The notes: generated from the letters alone by a model not told the origin. A DNA stretch of 64,000 nt from Alteribacillus bidgolensis (GCF_002886255.1 NZ_NJAU01000003.1:296370-360369), one strand, 5' to 3'. Positions 42,630 to 51,215 are shown, numbered from the stretch's first letter. Numbers and translations: made by a program.

Positions 42630-43448
42630 TTAAGGAGTTAAATTATTGGGTTCATCAAGGGTTTGGTACTCTCTGTTCCAACGATCCTTACCCCATATCC
42701 ATAAGAACCTTCCTAAACAAATGAGAGCTAAACTTATAAATAAAGCACCATTAACTTCCACATGAATCATAATCTGTCCCAGTATTGCTATGACTAACCC
42801 ATAACTGATTTGACCTTTTGTACTTTTCGGGGAAGTTTTCGGATCTGTAATCATAAAAAACGTAAAAATTAATAATCCGCCCCACATAAACTCATTAAAG
42901 ATAGTACGGAATGATTGATCCCAGAAAAAAACTCGCGCGGAGCCAGCAACGGTAAACCCACCTAGAAAAGAAAGAATAGTAGAGAATCGTTTCACTTTAT
43001 AAACCATATACGTTCCAACAATAGCTATAATAAATAATAAAGCTACATAAAACCCCCATTGCAAAGGAGCTGTAGCAACCGTTTTTGGAAATAAAAGGAT
43101 AATAGCTACAATCCCAATATTGGAAGGGTTAAAAATGTGATTCCCTTTATACTGAAGCAAGTGTTTTGAACCTATTGCCACAAAAGAAACGATCAAAAAT
43201 GGAATAAAAGTGTCTGCTCGCAGCAGGAGAGCTATACTTAATCCTGTAATTATTGCACTTTTTGGAAATCCAATATTACCGTCCTTCATATAGGTGAGCA
43301 GCAGTTCCAAAACCGTACACGTAATCAAGGTCACGATGATTTGTAAAGGAGTTACTTGAAACTTCAAGTATAATTGCCCCAATAAAGTAAAAAACGTCAA
43401 AATGATAATCTGTAAACTTCTTGGATCGCGAATCATAGGAAACCTCAT
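42630..43448 (-). CDS. RnfD/NqrB-like membrane protein
   Basis: 272 residues, about nine TM helices, of the NQR2/RnfD group (KHLLQYKGNHIFNPSNIGIV; MITDPKTSPKSTKGQISYGL). The Ser/Thr-rich flavin-attachment signature of true RnfD is reduced to DPKTSP, so covalent FMN is uncertain. It starts by ATGA overlap with the redoxin stop, so the two are coupled; electron supply to the redoxin across the membrane would fit. No other rnf/nqr genes are present. Confidence 0.75.
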   Translation of the reverse strand: MRFPMIRDPRSLQIIILTFFTLLGQLYLKFQVTPLQIIVTLITCTVLELLLTYMKDGNIGFPKSAIITGLSIALLLRADTFIPFLIVSFVAIGSKHLLQYKGNHIFNPSNIGIVAIILLFPKTVATAPLQWGFYVALLFIIAIVGTYMVYKVKRFSTILSFLGGFTVAGSARVFFWDQSFRTIFNEFMWGGLLIFTFFMITDPKTSPKSTKGQISYGLVIAILGQIMIHVEVNGALFISLALICLGRFLWIWGKDRWNREYQTLDEPNNLTP

Positions 43449-44065
43449 AATTTTTTCAATTCCTCTAAAATTGATTCTAACGGGACATACATTTCATGTG
43501 GTGAAATGTCATGCCAGCGTACCGTTCCCTGTTCATCAATGACAAAAATAGAATGTGTATTCACTGGCCCCATATCCATGCCTCCTGGGACATTATGAAC
43601 ACCATATTTACTGCCAACTTTATGATCGACATCATATGTGATGGGAAAATCGATATTATATTCTTCCGCAATGGCCTTAGACTGTTCTAATGGATCGGTA
43701 ACCGCACCAACTACAACAGCATTTTCTTCCTCAAGCGACGATAAATTCTCATTCAACTCCACGAGTTGATCAATACAGGTTCCTCAGGTGTTTCCTTCAT
43801 AAAAATAAATAACGACGTTTTTATCTTTATAATCTGACAGTGAGAATTCTCCCTCGGTGGACGAAAGAGTAAAATTAGGAGCTGTGGTCCCTGCAGGAAG
43901 TCCAGCAACATTTTTATCTTCTTCTACTGTCATTTGTATAACAAAAAGAGCTGCAAGAATAATGACTATAATACTGCCTGCAAACCATAACGTTTTAGTT
44001 GGCTTTTTCTTCCTTTCGGTATTCTTTCGTGTTGCTTTCTTATTTTTGTTCTTTTTATTTTTCAT
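43445..44065 (-). CDS. Membrane-anchored peroxiredoxin-like redoxin, predicted selenoprotein
   Basis: Read through the TGA at 43784-43786 it has 206 residues. A Lys-rich start and one TM anchor (TLWFAGSIIVIILAALFVIQ) lead to an AhpC/TSA-type domain: GTTAPNFTLSSTEGEFSLSD, then VIYFYEGNT-TGA-GTCIDQLVEL, the catalytic CxxC with the first Cys replaced. The rest of the fold is intact (VVVGAVTDPLEQSKAIAEEY; NTHSIFVIDEQGTVRWHDIS). Without recoding the TGA leaves a useless N-terminal half, yet the downstream half is well conserved. Expected to be a thiol/selenol reductase or peroxidase outside the membrane. Confidence 0.88.
43753..43769 (-). promoter_or_regulatory. Predicted bacterial SECIS in the redoxin gene
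   Basis: TCAACTC (nt 15-21 after UGA), loop GTG (22-24), GAGTTGA (25-31): a perfect 7-bp stem with G as first loop base. The best of the three. Confidence 0.75.
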
Positions 44066-44179
44066 TGATCATTCGATCCTCCTTTTTTCAAAATAAAGCA
44101 ATACTTTCTTTGTCCTAATCAACCGCTTAAGACTCCCTCAAACGGCGTTTCTAAGGACTCCATGTTATTGTAAAAATGA

Positions 44180-44201
44180 AATGTGTTAAAACTGTGATGA
44201 A
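44180..44201 (-). promoter_or_regulatory. Island promoter motif, site before the redoxin gene
   Basis: Minus strand TTCATCACAG directly followed by TTTTAACACATT, then TTTTTACAATAA as -10 region near 44168-44172. It is the best match to the consensus. Confidence 0.6.
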
Positions 44202-44282
44202 AATATATGGCTATGGAAAGGACACAAAACCGAAACAGTTATAAACTTTAAAAGGCGGAGGGAAAATATCCTTACCATATAC

Positions 44283-44316
44283 AAAGGAGTCCCTTTTAAA
44301 TGAAGGAACTCCTTTT
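44283..44316 (-). terminator. Terminator after the small winged-helix gene
   Basis: AAAGGAGT (44283-44290) and ACTCCTTT (44308-44315) with partial inner pairing (CCCTT/AAGGA). It ends the peroxiredoxin / winged-helix transcript. Confidence 0.55.
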
Positions 44317-44361
44317 ATATGGTTAAATAGTTCTTTATGTTCTCATCAATGCCTCTCCACT

Positions 44362-44568
44362 TTAAGTGATCATGTACCTATTGTTTTTTGCTGTGATATA
44401 TCCCAGTCGAATAGTCTCACGTAAAATACTTCTTATTTCAAACAAAGGTTGATTGGTTTGTTTAACAATCTCTTCAATGGTTGGATCTTGTTCTTGGAAA
44501 TGGATGACTTGTAAAATAAGTTTTATTTTCGATTCTGGTAAAGTGCTGTTTGGTTCCACACACGGCAT
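44362..44568 (-). CDS. Small winged-helix-like protein
   Basis: 68 residues, MPCVEPNSTLPESKIKLILQ then a helix-turn-helix-like part (TIEEIVKQTNQPLFEIRSIL) and a short wing (GYITAKNNRYMIT). It follows the peroxiredoxin by 17 nt and probably shares its mRNA. The Cys near the N-terminus could sense redox state. GGGGTGA upstream. Confidence 0.65.
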   Translation of the reverse strand: MPCVEPNSTLPESKIKLILQVIHFQEQDPTIEEIVKQTNQPLFEIRSILRETIRLGYITAKNNRYMIT

Positions 44569-44585
44569 AGCGTCACCCCTATTTT

Positions 44586-45104
44586 TTATAAATCTTTTTT
44601 ACTCAAATACCAATCGGTGACTTCTAAACTTTCATCTTTTACTCTCTCTTCGGCCGACTGCTGGGAAGCAGGGGGTGGGACGACCACTTTTTCTCCTTGT
44701 TTCCAATTCGCAGGTGTTGCTACTTGATGTTGATCCGTTGTTTGAATGGCTTCAACTAACCGAAGAATTTCCTCCATGCTCCGACTCGTTGTTAACGGAT
44801 AGTAGATTAGTGCTCGAATCACTTGCTTGTCATCTATAACAAAAACAGCCCTATTTGTTTCAGTGATGCTTTCCCCGGGGTGGATCATGCCGTATTTTTG
44901 GGCGACCTCTTTACTTAAATCTGCAATGACCGGAAACTCGATCTTCACTCCCTGTTTTTCTTCAATGTTACGGATCCAGGCAATATGCGCTGGCAAACTA
45001 TCAACACTTAACCCGAGTAATTCGCAATTCCGATTTCTTAATTGCAGATAAATCTCCTGAAAAGCAACAAATTCGGTTGTACAAACCGGTGTAAAATCTG
45101 CCAT
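44586..45104 (-). CDS. 1-Cys-type peroxiredoxin, N-terminally shortened
   Basis: 172 residues. The peroxidatic motif FTPVCTTE (Cys at residue 8) and the C-terminal part (GMIHPGESITETNRAVFVID; NWKQGEKVVVPPP) match AhpC/Prx6-type peroxiredoxins. Family members have about 45 more residues before this motif. Here an AGGAGG and ATG directly precede ADFTPVC, and no remnant of the missing strands is readable upstream. It may be a natural short form or a degraded gene. Shared promoter motif at 45190. Confidence 0.8.
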   Translation of the reverse strand: MADFTPVCTTEFVAFQEIYLQLRNRNCELLGLSVDSLPAHIAWIRNIEEKQGVKIEFPVIADLSKEVAQKYGMIHPGESITETNRAVFVIDDKQVIRALIYYPLTTSRSMEEILRLVEAIQTTDQHQVATPANWKQGEKVVVPPPASQQSAEERVKDESLEVTDWYLSKKDL

Positions 45105-45189
45105 ATATAATGCCTCCTTTTCGGTTTAGCGGAACTTCACGCTGATTACAAATATAATCCTAAATATTGGGGTTGTTAGAAATATGATA

Positions 45190-45211
45190 AATGTATGGTA
45201 AAACTATGAAA
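45190..45211 (-). promoter_or_regulatory. Island promoter motif, site before the peroxiredoxin
   Basis: Minus strand TTTCATAG, TTTTACCATACATT, then TATCATATTT as -10 at about 45180-45188. Confidence 0.55.
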
Positions 45212-45233
45212 TTTAAATTTAGTAACAGAAAAT

Positions 45234-45274
45234 AAAAAAGCCTTCCCTTTTCATGGAGAAGGAGGGAAGGCCTT
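45234..45274 (-). terminator. Terminator after the CopC-CopD gene
   Basis: AAGCCTTCCCT (45238-45248) and AGGGAAGGCCTT (45263-45274) form a strong stem; TTTTTTATTT follows on the minus strand. Confidence 0.85.
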
Positions 45275-45295
45275 GATTAAGGAGTAAATACTACA

Positions 45296-47242
45296 TTATT
45301 GCTCTTCTGTATAATCTGTTGCCATTTTTCCAGGAGCTTGTATGCGAAACGGGATACTTACTGTCTCTCCGTTTTTCTTCACTGCTTTTACCGTCATTTG
45401 AATGGTGCCGGCCCCATGAATAAAGTTTCCGGTGAGTCGGTAGGCTCCATTCCCAAGCGGGAAAGCAGTATGTTCTATATTCCAGGATGGAAACATAAAA
45501 AAGGAGGCTCGCACTTCTTCAAATTCCGATTCTTCCTCAAATTGAATGGTGATATCATTTTTACCAATCCGGAAGGGTTCGACGTCAACGGATACTTCTA
45601 CATCCTCTTTTTCCGCCATGGAAGGATAAATTCCTTGTTCGGCTTCTTTTGGCTGCAACTCAATTAAAATGGCTGCTGCAAATAGAAGAAGGACTCCTAC
45701 CGCCACTTCCATTCTTGCTCGGAAAAAGAAGAGAAATATACTGGATGCTGATAAATGTTTTAAGGATAACCGCTGACCGATGGCAAAAGCCAAAATAACC
45801 AACACTAAACTGACTTTTATTCCAAGCACCATCCCCCACTCGCTGGAGATCAGACTACTGAACGTAAAGGACGGTATGTATTCCACGGTCATCAATACGC
45901 CTGTAATAATGATTAAAAGAATACTGAAAAACGCCCACTTGGCATAAGAAAGACCAGTCGTTTTCAACCATGTCACCTTTTCTTCTCTGGGAGAGAGGAT
46001 GATAAGGCCAACGAGTCCACCCATCCAGATGGAGACTCCAAATAAATGTAAGGCGTCCAAACCCACTCCCCACAAAAGATTATGGTACGAAGAAACCGAA
46101 TGCCCGGTAAATGACCACAAGACCACGGCCACACCAAGTAAAGCTAGATGAGAAAGAGGTTTGCTTTTTTTAACCCAGAAAGCAGACACAAGTAAGATCA
46201 TTTGAAGGCCGGTTACCCATATAAAAGGCAGCAAAAAGAATTCTTTCCAGGAAAGCTGAGAAAATTCTGTCCGATATTGAATAAGTAGCAACATCAATCC
46301 GGTGATGCTTACCACATACAGAGCAATGGAGGTTTTTTCCCAGCTCTTCCCTCGGCCTTTTCCTTTGGCAATAAAAACTTTAAACCATGTTCCTCCAAAG
46401 AGCGTCAGCAAGCCAGTAAATGCAAGCCAATATTTTAGGGATGTACTTGCCTTTTCTAAGGAAAGGGAGGGAATAGAGATAGCATCCCCATTCTCTGAAG
46501 CAAAAGAAGTGACTTCTCCCACCGCAAAGTAAAACGTGCCATTCTTGCTGCCCTCCTCTACGGATGCATACCAATCTACGCTGTGGGTTCCCCTGTCCAA
46601 CGTCTCTTCCACTTCAATGGTATAATGCGTGGGGTCCTCTGGATCAACTTCCGGTTCCCCGGTTTTTATAAGACTCTGCTTATCATTGTAGAGAGCAAAA
46701 GCCGATATATCCGCCGGTTGTGACAACCATAGTTCAATCTGGTTCGGGGAAGAAGCAATGATGGCTCCGTCCTCTGGATTAGAAGCTTTTAAAGAAAGGT
46801 TCTCTAGGCCTTCCTTCACCTGATTTTTTGGTGTAGCAATCTCAAAATCGTAGGTCTCTCTTAAAGGATGGCCATCCGAACCAATTACTTCAATATCAAC
46901 TGTATACTGCCCCGGTGGCAGCTTATCTTTAATTGGAATGGTTATATGCCGTTGGTTTTCCTGATTTTTAAAGGGAGAAGCGATATTCATCTCCTCTCCC
47001 TCTTCATTTGTGACAATAAAGGACTCACCATGTACGTTTACCGTATCGGCAAACCAGATGTCAATCTTTTCCGGGGGGTCTTCTAGTTTGCTTTTTGCTT
47101 CCGGAGAAGACTTTTCAATGGAAGAATGACCTTCCACGGGCAATTCAAAAAAAAGAAAAAGAAGACTAACTAGAAAAATAACACCAAGCAAAAATCGGCC
47201 TGAATCATGCTTCCAAATATTTTTATTTTGTATCTCTATCAT
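45296..47242 (-). CDS. CopC-CopD fusion copper protein (YcnJ-like)
   Basis: About 648 residues from ATG 47240-47242 (preceded by GGTGG). Signal/TM at the start; CopC-type copper-binding beta domain after cleavage (GHSSIEKSSPEAKSKLEDPP, His at the mature N-terminus as in CopC); a second extracytoplasmic beta domain; eight TM helices of CopD (HSVSSYHNLLWGVGLDALHL, WMGGLVGLI); and a YtkA-like C-terminal domain. The family takes up or buffers copper. The longer upstream frame has no homology. Confidence 0.88.
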   Translation of the reverse strand: MIEIQNKNIWKHDSGRFLLGVIFLVSLLFLFFELPVEGHSSIEKSSPEAKSKLEDPPEKIDIWFADTVNVHGESFIVTNEEGEEMNIASPFKNQENQRHITIPIKDKLPPGQYTVDIEVIGSDGHPLRETYDFEIATPKNQVKEGLENLSLKASNPEDGAIIASSPNQIELWLSQPADISAFALYNDKQSLIKTGEPEVDPEDPTHYTIEVEETLDRGTHSVDWYASVEEGSKNGTFYFAVGEVTSFASENGDAISIPSLSLEKASTSLKYWLAFTGLLTLFGGTWFKVFIAKGKGRGKSWEKTSIALYVVSITGLMLLLIQYRTEFSQLSWKEFFLLPFIWVTGLQMILLVSAFWVKKSKPLSHLALLGVAVVLWSFTGHSVSSYHNLLWGVGLDALHLFGVSIWMGGLVGLIILSPREEKVTWLKTTGLSYAKWAFFSILLIIITGVLMTVEYIPSFTFSSLISSEWGMVLGIKVSLVLVILAFAIGQRLSLKHLSASSIFLFFFRARMEVAVGVLLLFAAAILIELQPKEAEQGIYPSMAEKEDVEVSVDVEPFRIGKNDITIQFEEESEFEEVRASFFMFPSWNIEHTAFPLGNGAYRLTGNFIHGAGTIQMTVKAVKKNGETVSIPFRIQAPGKMATDYTEEQ

Positions 47243-47400
47243 GTAACCACCGCACTCCAACCTTGCTTTATGTAATAGGAATATCCCGACGGTACAAAAA
47301 AGCTCTCTTTTATCCCGTTTCCTTCTTTGCGACTTCTTAATAGAAAGCGACTTACTTTCCTCCACCCGTCGGAACATCCATTTTTTCATCATCCCTATGC

Positions 47401-47607
47401 TTATCGTGAATTCTTTTTTAGGTTTTCTATTTCTGCTGTTAACTGTTTGTTTTTCTCTGAAAGGTCATGCATGCTTTTCTCAAGGTCTGCGTTTGATGAG
47501 GAGGAACAATCTTTCTCGTAATTCATCATACCTTTCATCATCCAAAACATGACAATAAGCATCACTGGGCAAGCCAACAAAGCTAAATAATACAGCCACT
47601 GTTCCAT
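47401..47607 (-). CDS. Single-TM coiled-coil small protein
   Basis: 68 residues: TM (WLYYLALLACPVMLIVMFWM), a Met-rich MMKGMMNYEKDCSSSS stretch, and a coiled coil (LSEKNKQLTAEIENLKKNSR). The ATG at 47605-47607 follows GGAGAG. Related in plan to 40757 and 41039. It has its own copy of the shared promoter motif and precedes CopC-CopD. Confidence 0.65.
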   Translation of the reverse strand: MEQWLYYLALLACPVMLIVMFWMMKGMMNYEKDCSSSSNADLEKSMHDLSEKNKQLTAEIENLKKNSR

Positions 47608-47677
47608 TTTCATCTCTCCAGTCATTTTTATAATAGATCTTTCCGTTTGGAAACTCTTCTCCTGTTATCTTAAAAAA

Positions 47678-47699
47678 AATGTGAGGAAACTATGATCAA
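47678..47699 (-). promoter_or_regulatory. Island promoter motif, site before the 47607 gene
   Basis: Minus strand TTGATCATAG, TTTCCTCACATT, then TTTTTTAAGATAAC as -10 region. Confidence 0.55.
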
Positions 47700-47845
47700 A
47701 TTTAAAAGATGTCCTCCATACCCGCTTTTTCCTGAAGTTAAAAACAGTAAGTTATTTAAATGCCTCCTTGTTCTTGTCATAAGATGACTATAACTAGGAA
47801 TTTTGATAAAAGTGTGTAGAAAAACATTTTTATTCGTTAAAAGTC

Positions 47846-47863
47846 TTCACATATTGAACACAT
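47846..47863 (+). promoter_or_regulatory. Island promoter motif, site before lgt
   Basis: Plus strand TTCACATATTGAACACAT, then TTTTTTTTATAGTAATTG as -10 region. Same spacing as the minus-strand sites. Confidence 0.5.
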
Positions 47864-47935
47864 CTTTTTTTTATAGTAATTGTATTAAAAAATTCCCCAC
47901 GGGAATGTAATCTATCTACCTGGAGGTGAAACGCT

Positions 47936-48754
47936 ATGTTGTATTCCGTTCCAGCTATGGATCGGGTAGCTGTGGAGTTGGGACCTTTCACGGTTTACTG
48001 GTATGGGGTGATTATTGGAATGGGAGCGTTACTAGGTTTTCTTCTGGCCAATAAAGAAGCACAAAGGCGAGGAATGCCAAAAGACATTTTAGCCGACTTG
48101 CTCATTTTTGCTATTCCTATTTCGATTCTTTGTGCGAGGCTTTACTATATAACTTTTCGATGGGAGTATTACTCGCAATACCCTTCTCAAATTCTTGCCG
48201 TATGGGAAGGAGGCTTGGCCATACACGGTGGATTAATCGGAGCCGTGATCACCGCCGTTATTTTTGCGAAAGCGAAGAAGATTTCTTTTTGGAAGCTGGC
48301 TGATATTACGGCGCCAAGTATTCTCCTCGGACAGGCCATTGGGCGCTGGGGAAATTTTATGAATCAGGAAGCACACGGAGGTCCGGTGACAAGAGAGTTT
48401 CTAGAAGGACTGATGCTGCCTGAATTCATTGTTAATCAGATGTATATTGATGGCATCTACTACCACCCAACCTTCTTGTATGAATCACTTTGGAGCTTGG
48501 CGGGAGTGTTGTTCCTTCTTTATTTGCGGAAAGTTAATTTACGACGAGGAGAACTGTTTTTAAGCTATCTTATTTGGTATTCGGTTGGCCGATTTTTCAT
48601 TGAGGGAATGCGCACGGATAGTTTAATGATCGGTGAATCCCTGCGAACGGCCCAGGTCCTTTCTTTTCTTTTGATTGTCGTTGCCATTATTCTTCTAGTT
48701 TATCGACGAAAAGCAGGGCTTTCAAATGTTAGGTATCTTGAAAAGGCGAGCTAA
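47936..48754 (+). CDS. lgt: Prolipoprotein diacylglyceryl transferase
   Basis: 272 residues with seven TM helices and Lgt signatures (WEGGLAIHGGLIGAV, GQAIGRWGNFMNQEAHGGPV, GRFFIEGMRTDSL). It attaches diacylglycerol to lipobox cysteines. As an essential host function it is redundant here, but the island encodes several lipoproteins, and the promoter motif suggests it is co-induced with them. GGAGGTGA precedes the ATG. Confidence 0.95.
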   Translation: MLYSVPAMDRVAVELGPFTVYWYGVIIGMGALLGFLLANKEAQRRGMPKDILADLLIFAIPISILCARLYYITFRWEYYSQYPSQILAVWEGGLAIHGGLIGAVITAVIFAKAKKISFWKLADITAPSILLGQAIGRWGNFMNQEAHGGPVTREFLEGLMLPEFIVNQMYIDGIYYHPTFLYESLWSLAGVLFLLYLRKVNLRRGELFLSYLIWYSVGRFFIEGMRTDSLMIGESLRTAQVLSFLLIVVAIILLVYRRKAGLSNVRYLEKAS

Positions 48755-48777
48755 AGTTAAAAGAATTAAAATAAGAA

Positions 48778-48807
48778 CCTATTTTGATTAACTTTTTTCA
48801 AAATAGG
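48778..48807. terminator. Bidirectional terminator between lgt and nhaC-like gene
   Basis: CCTATTTTG (48778-48786) and CAAAATAGG (48799-48807) with an A/T-rich loop, between two convergent genes. Confidence 0.65.
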
Positions 48808-48840
48808 CCCTTAATCCTTTTTGATTTTCTAACATCTTTT

Positions 48841-50361
48841 TTAAATGATTAGAAAAGACACCCCTAAAAATAAGAGCGAAGATACCACGGCTGCTGTTAT
48901 GTTATAAGGAGCCATGGCCTGGACATACTTCATGTGGTCAGCCTCGGCAATGCCTGCAGACATCGCTGTCATTCCCGAAACAGGAGAAGTTACATCTCCA
49001 AATGTACCTCCCGAAAACACGGCCGCCGCTGCTAATGGAATGGAGCTTCCCGTTGTCACAGCCAGAGGAATGGCTACAGGCATCATTAAAGCCCACGCTC
49101 CCCAAGAAGAACCAATAAAATAAGTGACGGTTGCCGTAACAACAAACACAAGGAAAGGCACCCAAATTGGTGATATATTTCCTTGTAATGTTGTTTCAAT
49201 CAACTGAGTTAACCCCAGGTCCTGTGAGACATCAGAAATAGGCCAAGCTAAAAGTAAAATAATAATGGTCGTCATGAGCTTATTTCCGCCCTTGATAAAA
49301 CGATCTGTCATCTTTTTTAAAGATAATCCCTGTACAAGAAAGAGAAGAATGGACACCACTAATGTAATGATCAACGCCTGCAGCATCATTCTTGATGGTT
49401 CCTCACTGCCAATCATGAGAAAAAAGCTTAAGGCGATCAAAAGAATAATTGGAACGAAAATATTGAAAAGACGAGGACGCAGTTCCGGTTTTTCGTTATC
49501 CATCCCCATTTTCATCCCCATCCCCTTCCCCTTCTTTTCTCCTTTCATGGCAGTCCCTGTTTGATCTTTAGCACTGTCTGCTTTTTCCGTATTTTCTCTT
49601 TTCCCTTCCTCGAATTCTTTGGAAAACTCTGTGGCAAAAACCCCACTGTTTCCTATATCAGCTTTTGTGGTCTCCTCTTGTTTGCCTTTTATCCATTGCT
49701 TCATCATTCCAATATTAAAGGCTGGGATAAGCGATAATAGAGTGATTAGAATGGAGATATAACTAAAAAAGTGGAATGGCAGTGATTGAATAAACAAAGC
49801 CAACGGATCACCACTTATCCCGGCAGCTTGCATTCCCTTATTTAACACACCAATAATATAACCGATAAAAGTGGTCGCCAAAGGGATTAAGACAATAACC
49901 GGACTAGATGAGTTATTAAGCATGTATGCCAATCGTTCCCGAGCGACACCATACCGTTTGGCCAATGGTTTAATAATGGCCCCGCCTGCTACTACTCGGA
50001 ACCCGCAATCCATAAATGTGATTGGCAGTAATCCCCAGGAAGCAAGAAGTGTCTGATTAGGTCCTTTAATAAACGTAGAGATCCACTGAGCAAAAGCTTG
50101 TACTCCACCAGCGGCCTGTATTAGAGCAACTAAGCCACTAAATATATATAAAAAAAGCAACACATCCAGATTTCCTATGTCTGTTAACACCCCTGTAATG
50201 TAGACCAGCGTTTGATTCAAAGACTCCGTCAAAGAACCAGTATAAAGCCAACTTCCAACCCACAAACCAACAAGCAAAGATGGAATCACCTGTTTGGTCC
50301 ACATCGCAAAAATAACGGCTACAAGTGGTGGAGCAATGGATAGCCATAGTTCCATTTGCAT
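48841..50361 (-). CDS. NhaC-family antiporter with charged Gly-Met insert
   Basis: About 506 residues, roughly 11-12 TM helices of the NhaC superfamily (LPITFMDCGFRVVAGGAIIK; NNSSSPVIVLIPLATTFIGY; GGTFGDVTSPVSG). Between TM halves is a long cytoplasmic insert, acidic/basic, ending in MKGEKKGKGMGMKMGMDNEK. The Gly-Met repeats could bind metal. The ATG at 50359-50361 lies 8 nt after GGAGG. Family substrates are Na+/H+ or organic acids; a metal link here is conjecture. Confidence 0.85.
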   Translation of the reverse strand: MQMELWLSIAPPLVAVIFAMWTKQVIPSLLVGLWVGSWLYTGSLTESLNQTLVYITGVLTDIGNLDVLLFLYIFSGLVALIQAAGGVQAFAQWISTFIKGPNQTLLASWGLLPITFMDCGFRVVAGGAIIKPLAKRYGVARERLAYMLNNSSSPVIVLIPLATTFIGYIIGVLNKGMQAAGISGDPLALFIQSLPFHFFSYISILITLLSLIPAFNIGMMKQWIKGKQEETTKADIGNSGVFATEFSKEFEEGKRENTEKADSAKDQTGTAMKGEKKGKGMGMKMGMDNEKPELRPRLFNIFVPIILLIALSFFLMIGSEEPSRMMLQALIITLVVSILLFLVQGLSLKKMTDRFIKGGNKLMTTIIILLLAWPISDVSQDLGLTQLIETTLQGNISPIWVPFLVFVVTATVTYFIGSSWGAWALMMPVAIPLAVTTGSSIPLAAAAVFSGGTFGDVTSPVSGMTAMSAGIAEADHMKYVQAMAPYNITAAVVSSLLFLGVSFLII

Positions 50362-50532
50362 GATCATGTCCTCCGTTCTGTATAAAAACAATATAGCATT
50401 AGCTTGTATATTCTTATGCAATATATGTAACCTATTCATGCTTGTCTGCTTTTTCAACAGTCGTAGAATTCTGCCTTACTCATATAGCAAAACAAGAATT
50501 CTACGTCCTATATCCTATTTAAATCCATGCCC

Positions 50533-50755
50533 TTAACTCATCATACTTTGTTCCATTCTGTGTAAACGTTCATCTATACTGTCTACTTTCCGTTTGATTT
50601 CATTCGTTTAACTGCATGTGTTGCAGCATCATCTCCATCATGGGATCCATATTCTCGTTAGGCATTCCGAATTCGTTTGGTGAGCACGGGATAAGGGAAC
50701 ATATCCATAAAGACCGTGACTTCCATATTCTGAGAAGAAAGGATGAGTGTCATGA
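50533..50755 (-). pseudogene. Small unknown gene, frameshifted
   Basis: In three minus-strand frames the region reads HDTHPFFSEYGSHGLYGYVP, then GMPNENMDPMMEMMLQHMQL, then EIKRKVDSIDERLHRMEQSM to TAA 50533. It looks like a Tyr/Gly/His- and Met-rich small protein with a C-terminal coiled coil, broken by two shifts. No named family. It is divergent from, and touches, the Csp gene. Confidence 0.4.
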
Positions 50756-51075
50756 CTTACGAAGAGTGTATTAAGGAATGTCTAAACTGTATGGAGCAGT
50801 GTAACCGGTGTTTTAATGACTGCTTGAACGAAGACAATATAAAAATGATGGCGGAGTGTATCCGACTCGACCGGGAGTGCGCAGACATCTGTGCTTTTGC
50901 TGCGAAAGCGATGCAGAGCAACAGTCCATTTGCCAAACAAATCTGCAGCTTGTGTGCTGACATTTGCCAGGCTTGCGGAGATGAATGTGCTAAGCATGAT
51001 GAAAAGCATTGCCAAGACTGCGCAGAAGCATGTCACCGTTGTGCAAAAGTGTGCCGTGAGATGGCAACAGCTTAA
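50752..51075 (+). CDS. Csp-like four-helix-bundle copper storage protein
   Basis: 107 residues with 17 Cys in the spacing of Csp/DUF326 proteins (ECIKECLNCMEQCNRCFNDC, CSLCADICQACGDECAKHD, DCAEACHRCAKVC). These line the inside of a helix bundle and hold many Cu(I). No signal peptide, so it is the cytosolic Csp3 type. The ATG at 50752 lies 8 nt after AAGGA; one three codons upstream is less well spaced. It strengthens the copper theme of the island. Confidence 0.93.
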   Translation: MTYEECIKECLNCMEQCNRCFNDCLNEDNIKMMAECIRLDRECADICAFAAKAMQSNSPFAKQICSLCADICQACGDECAKHDEKHCQDCAEACHRCAKVCREMATA

Positions 51076-51086
51076 ATTTCATGTAG

Positions 51087-51125
51087 GCCTGGAAGAGAAC
51101 ATGCCTTTCCCTTCCAGGCTTTTTC
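51087..51125 (+). terminator. Terminator after the Csp gene
   Basis: GCCTGGAAG (51087-51095), CTTCCAGGC (51111-51119), then TTTTTC. Confidence 0.85.
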
Positions 51126-51215
51126 ATTTAGAAAAAAGAAAAGAGAACTCGGTGGAAGGATAAGAAAATTCAAAGGTAAGAAGTTGTTATGGATTTGATA
51201 AGGAGGCTATGGACC

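Noticed and set aside
28884..44065. Reassignment of TGA to Trp, or simple nonsense decay, as explanation of the three TGAs
   Set aside because: TGA ends several intact genes here, the replaced residue is always Cys and not Trp, and true pseudogenes in the window carry multiple or different lesions (TAA, TAG, shifts).
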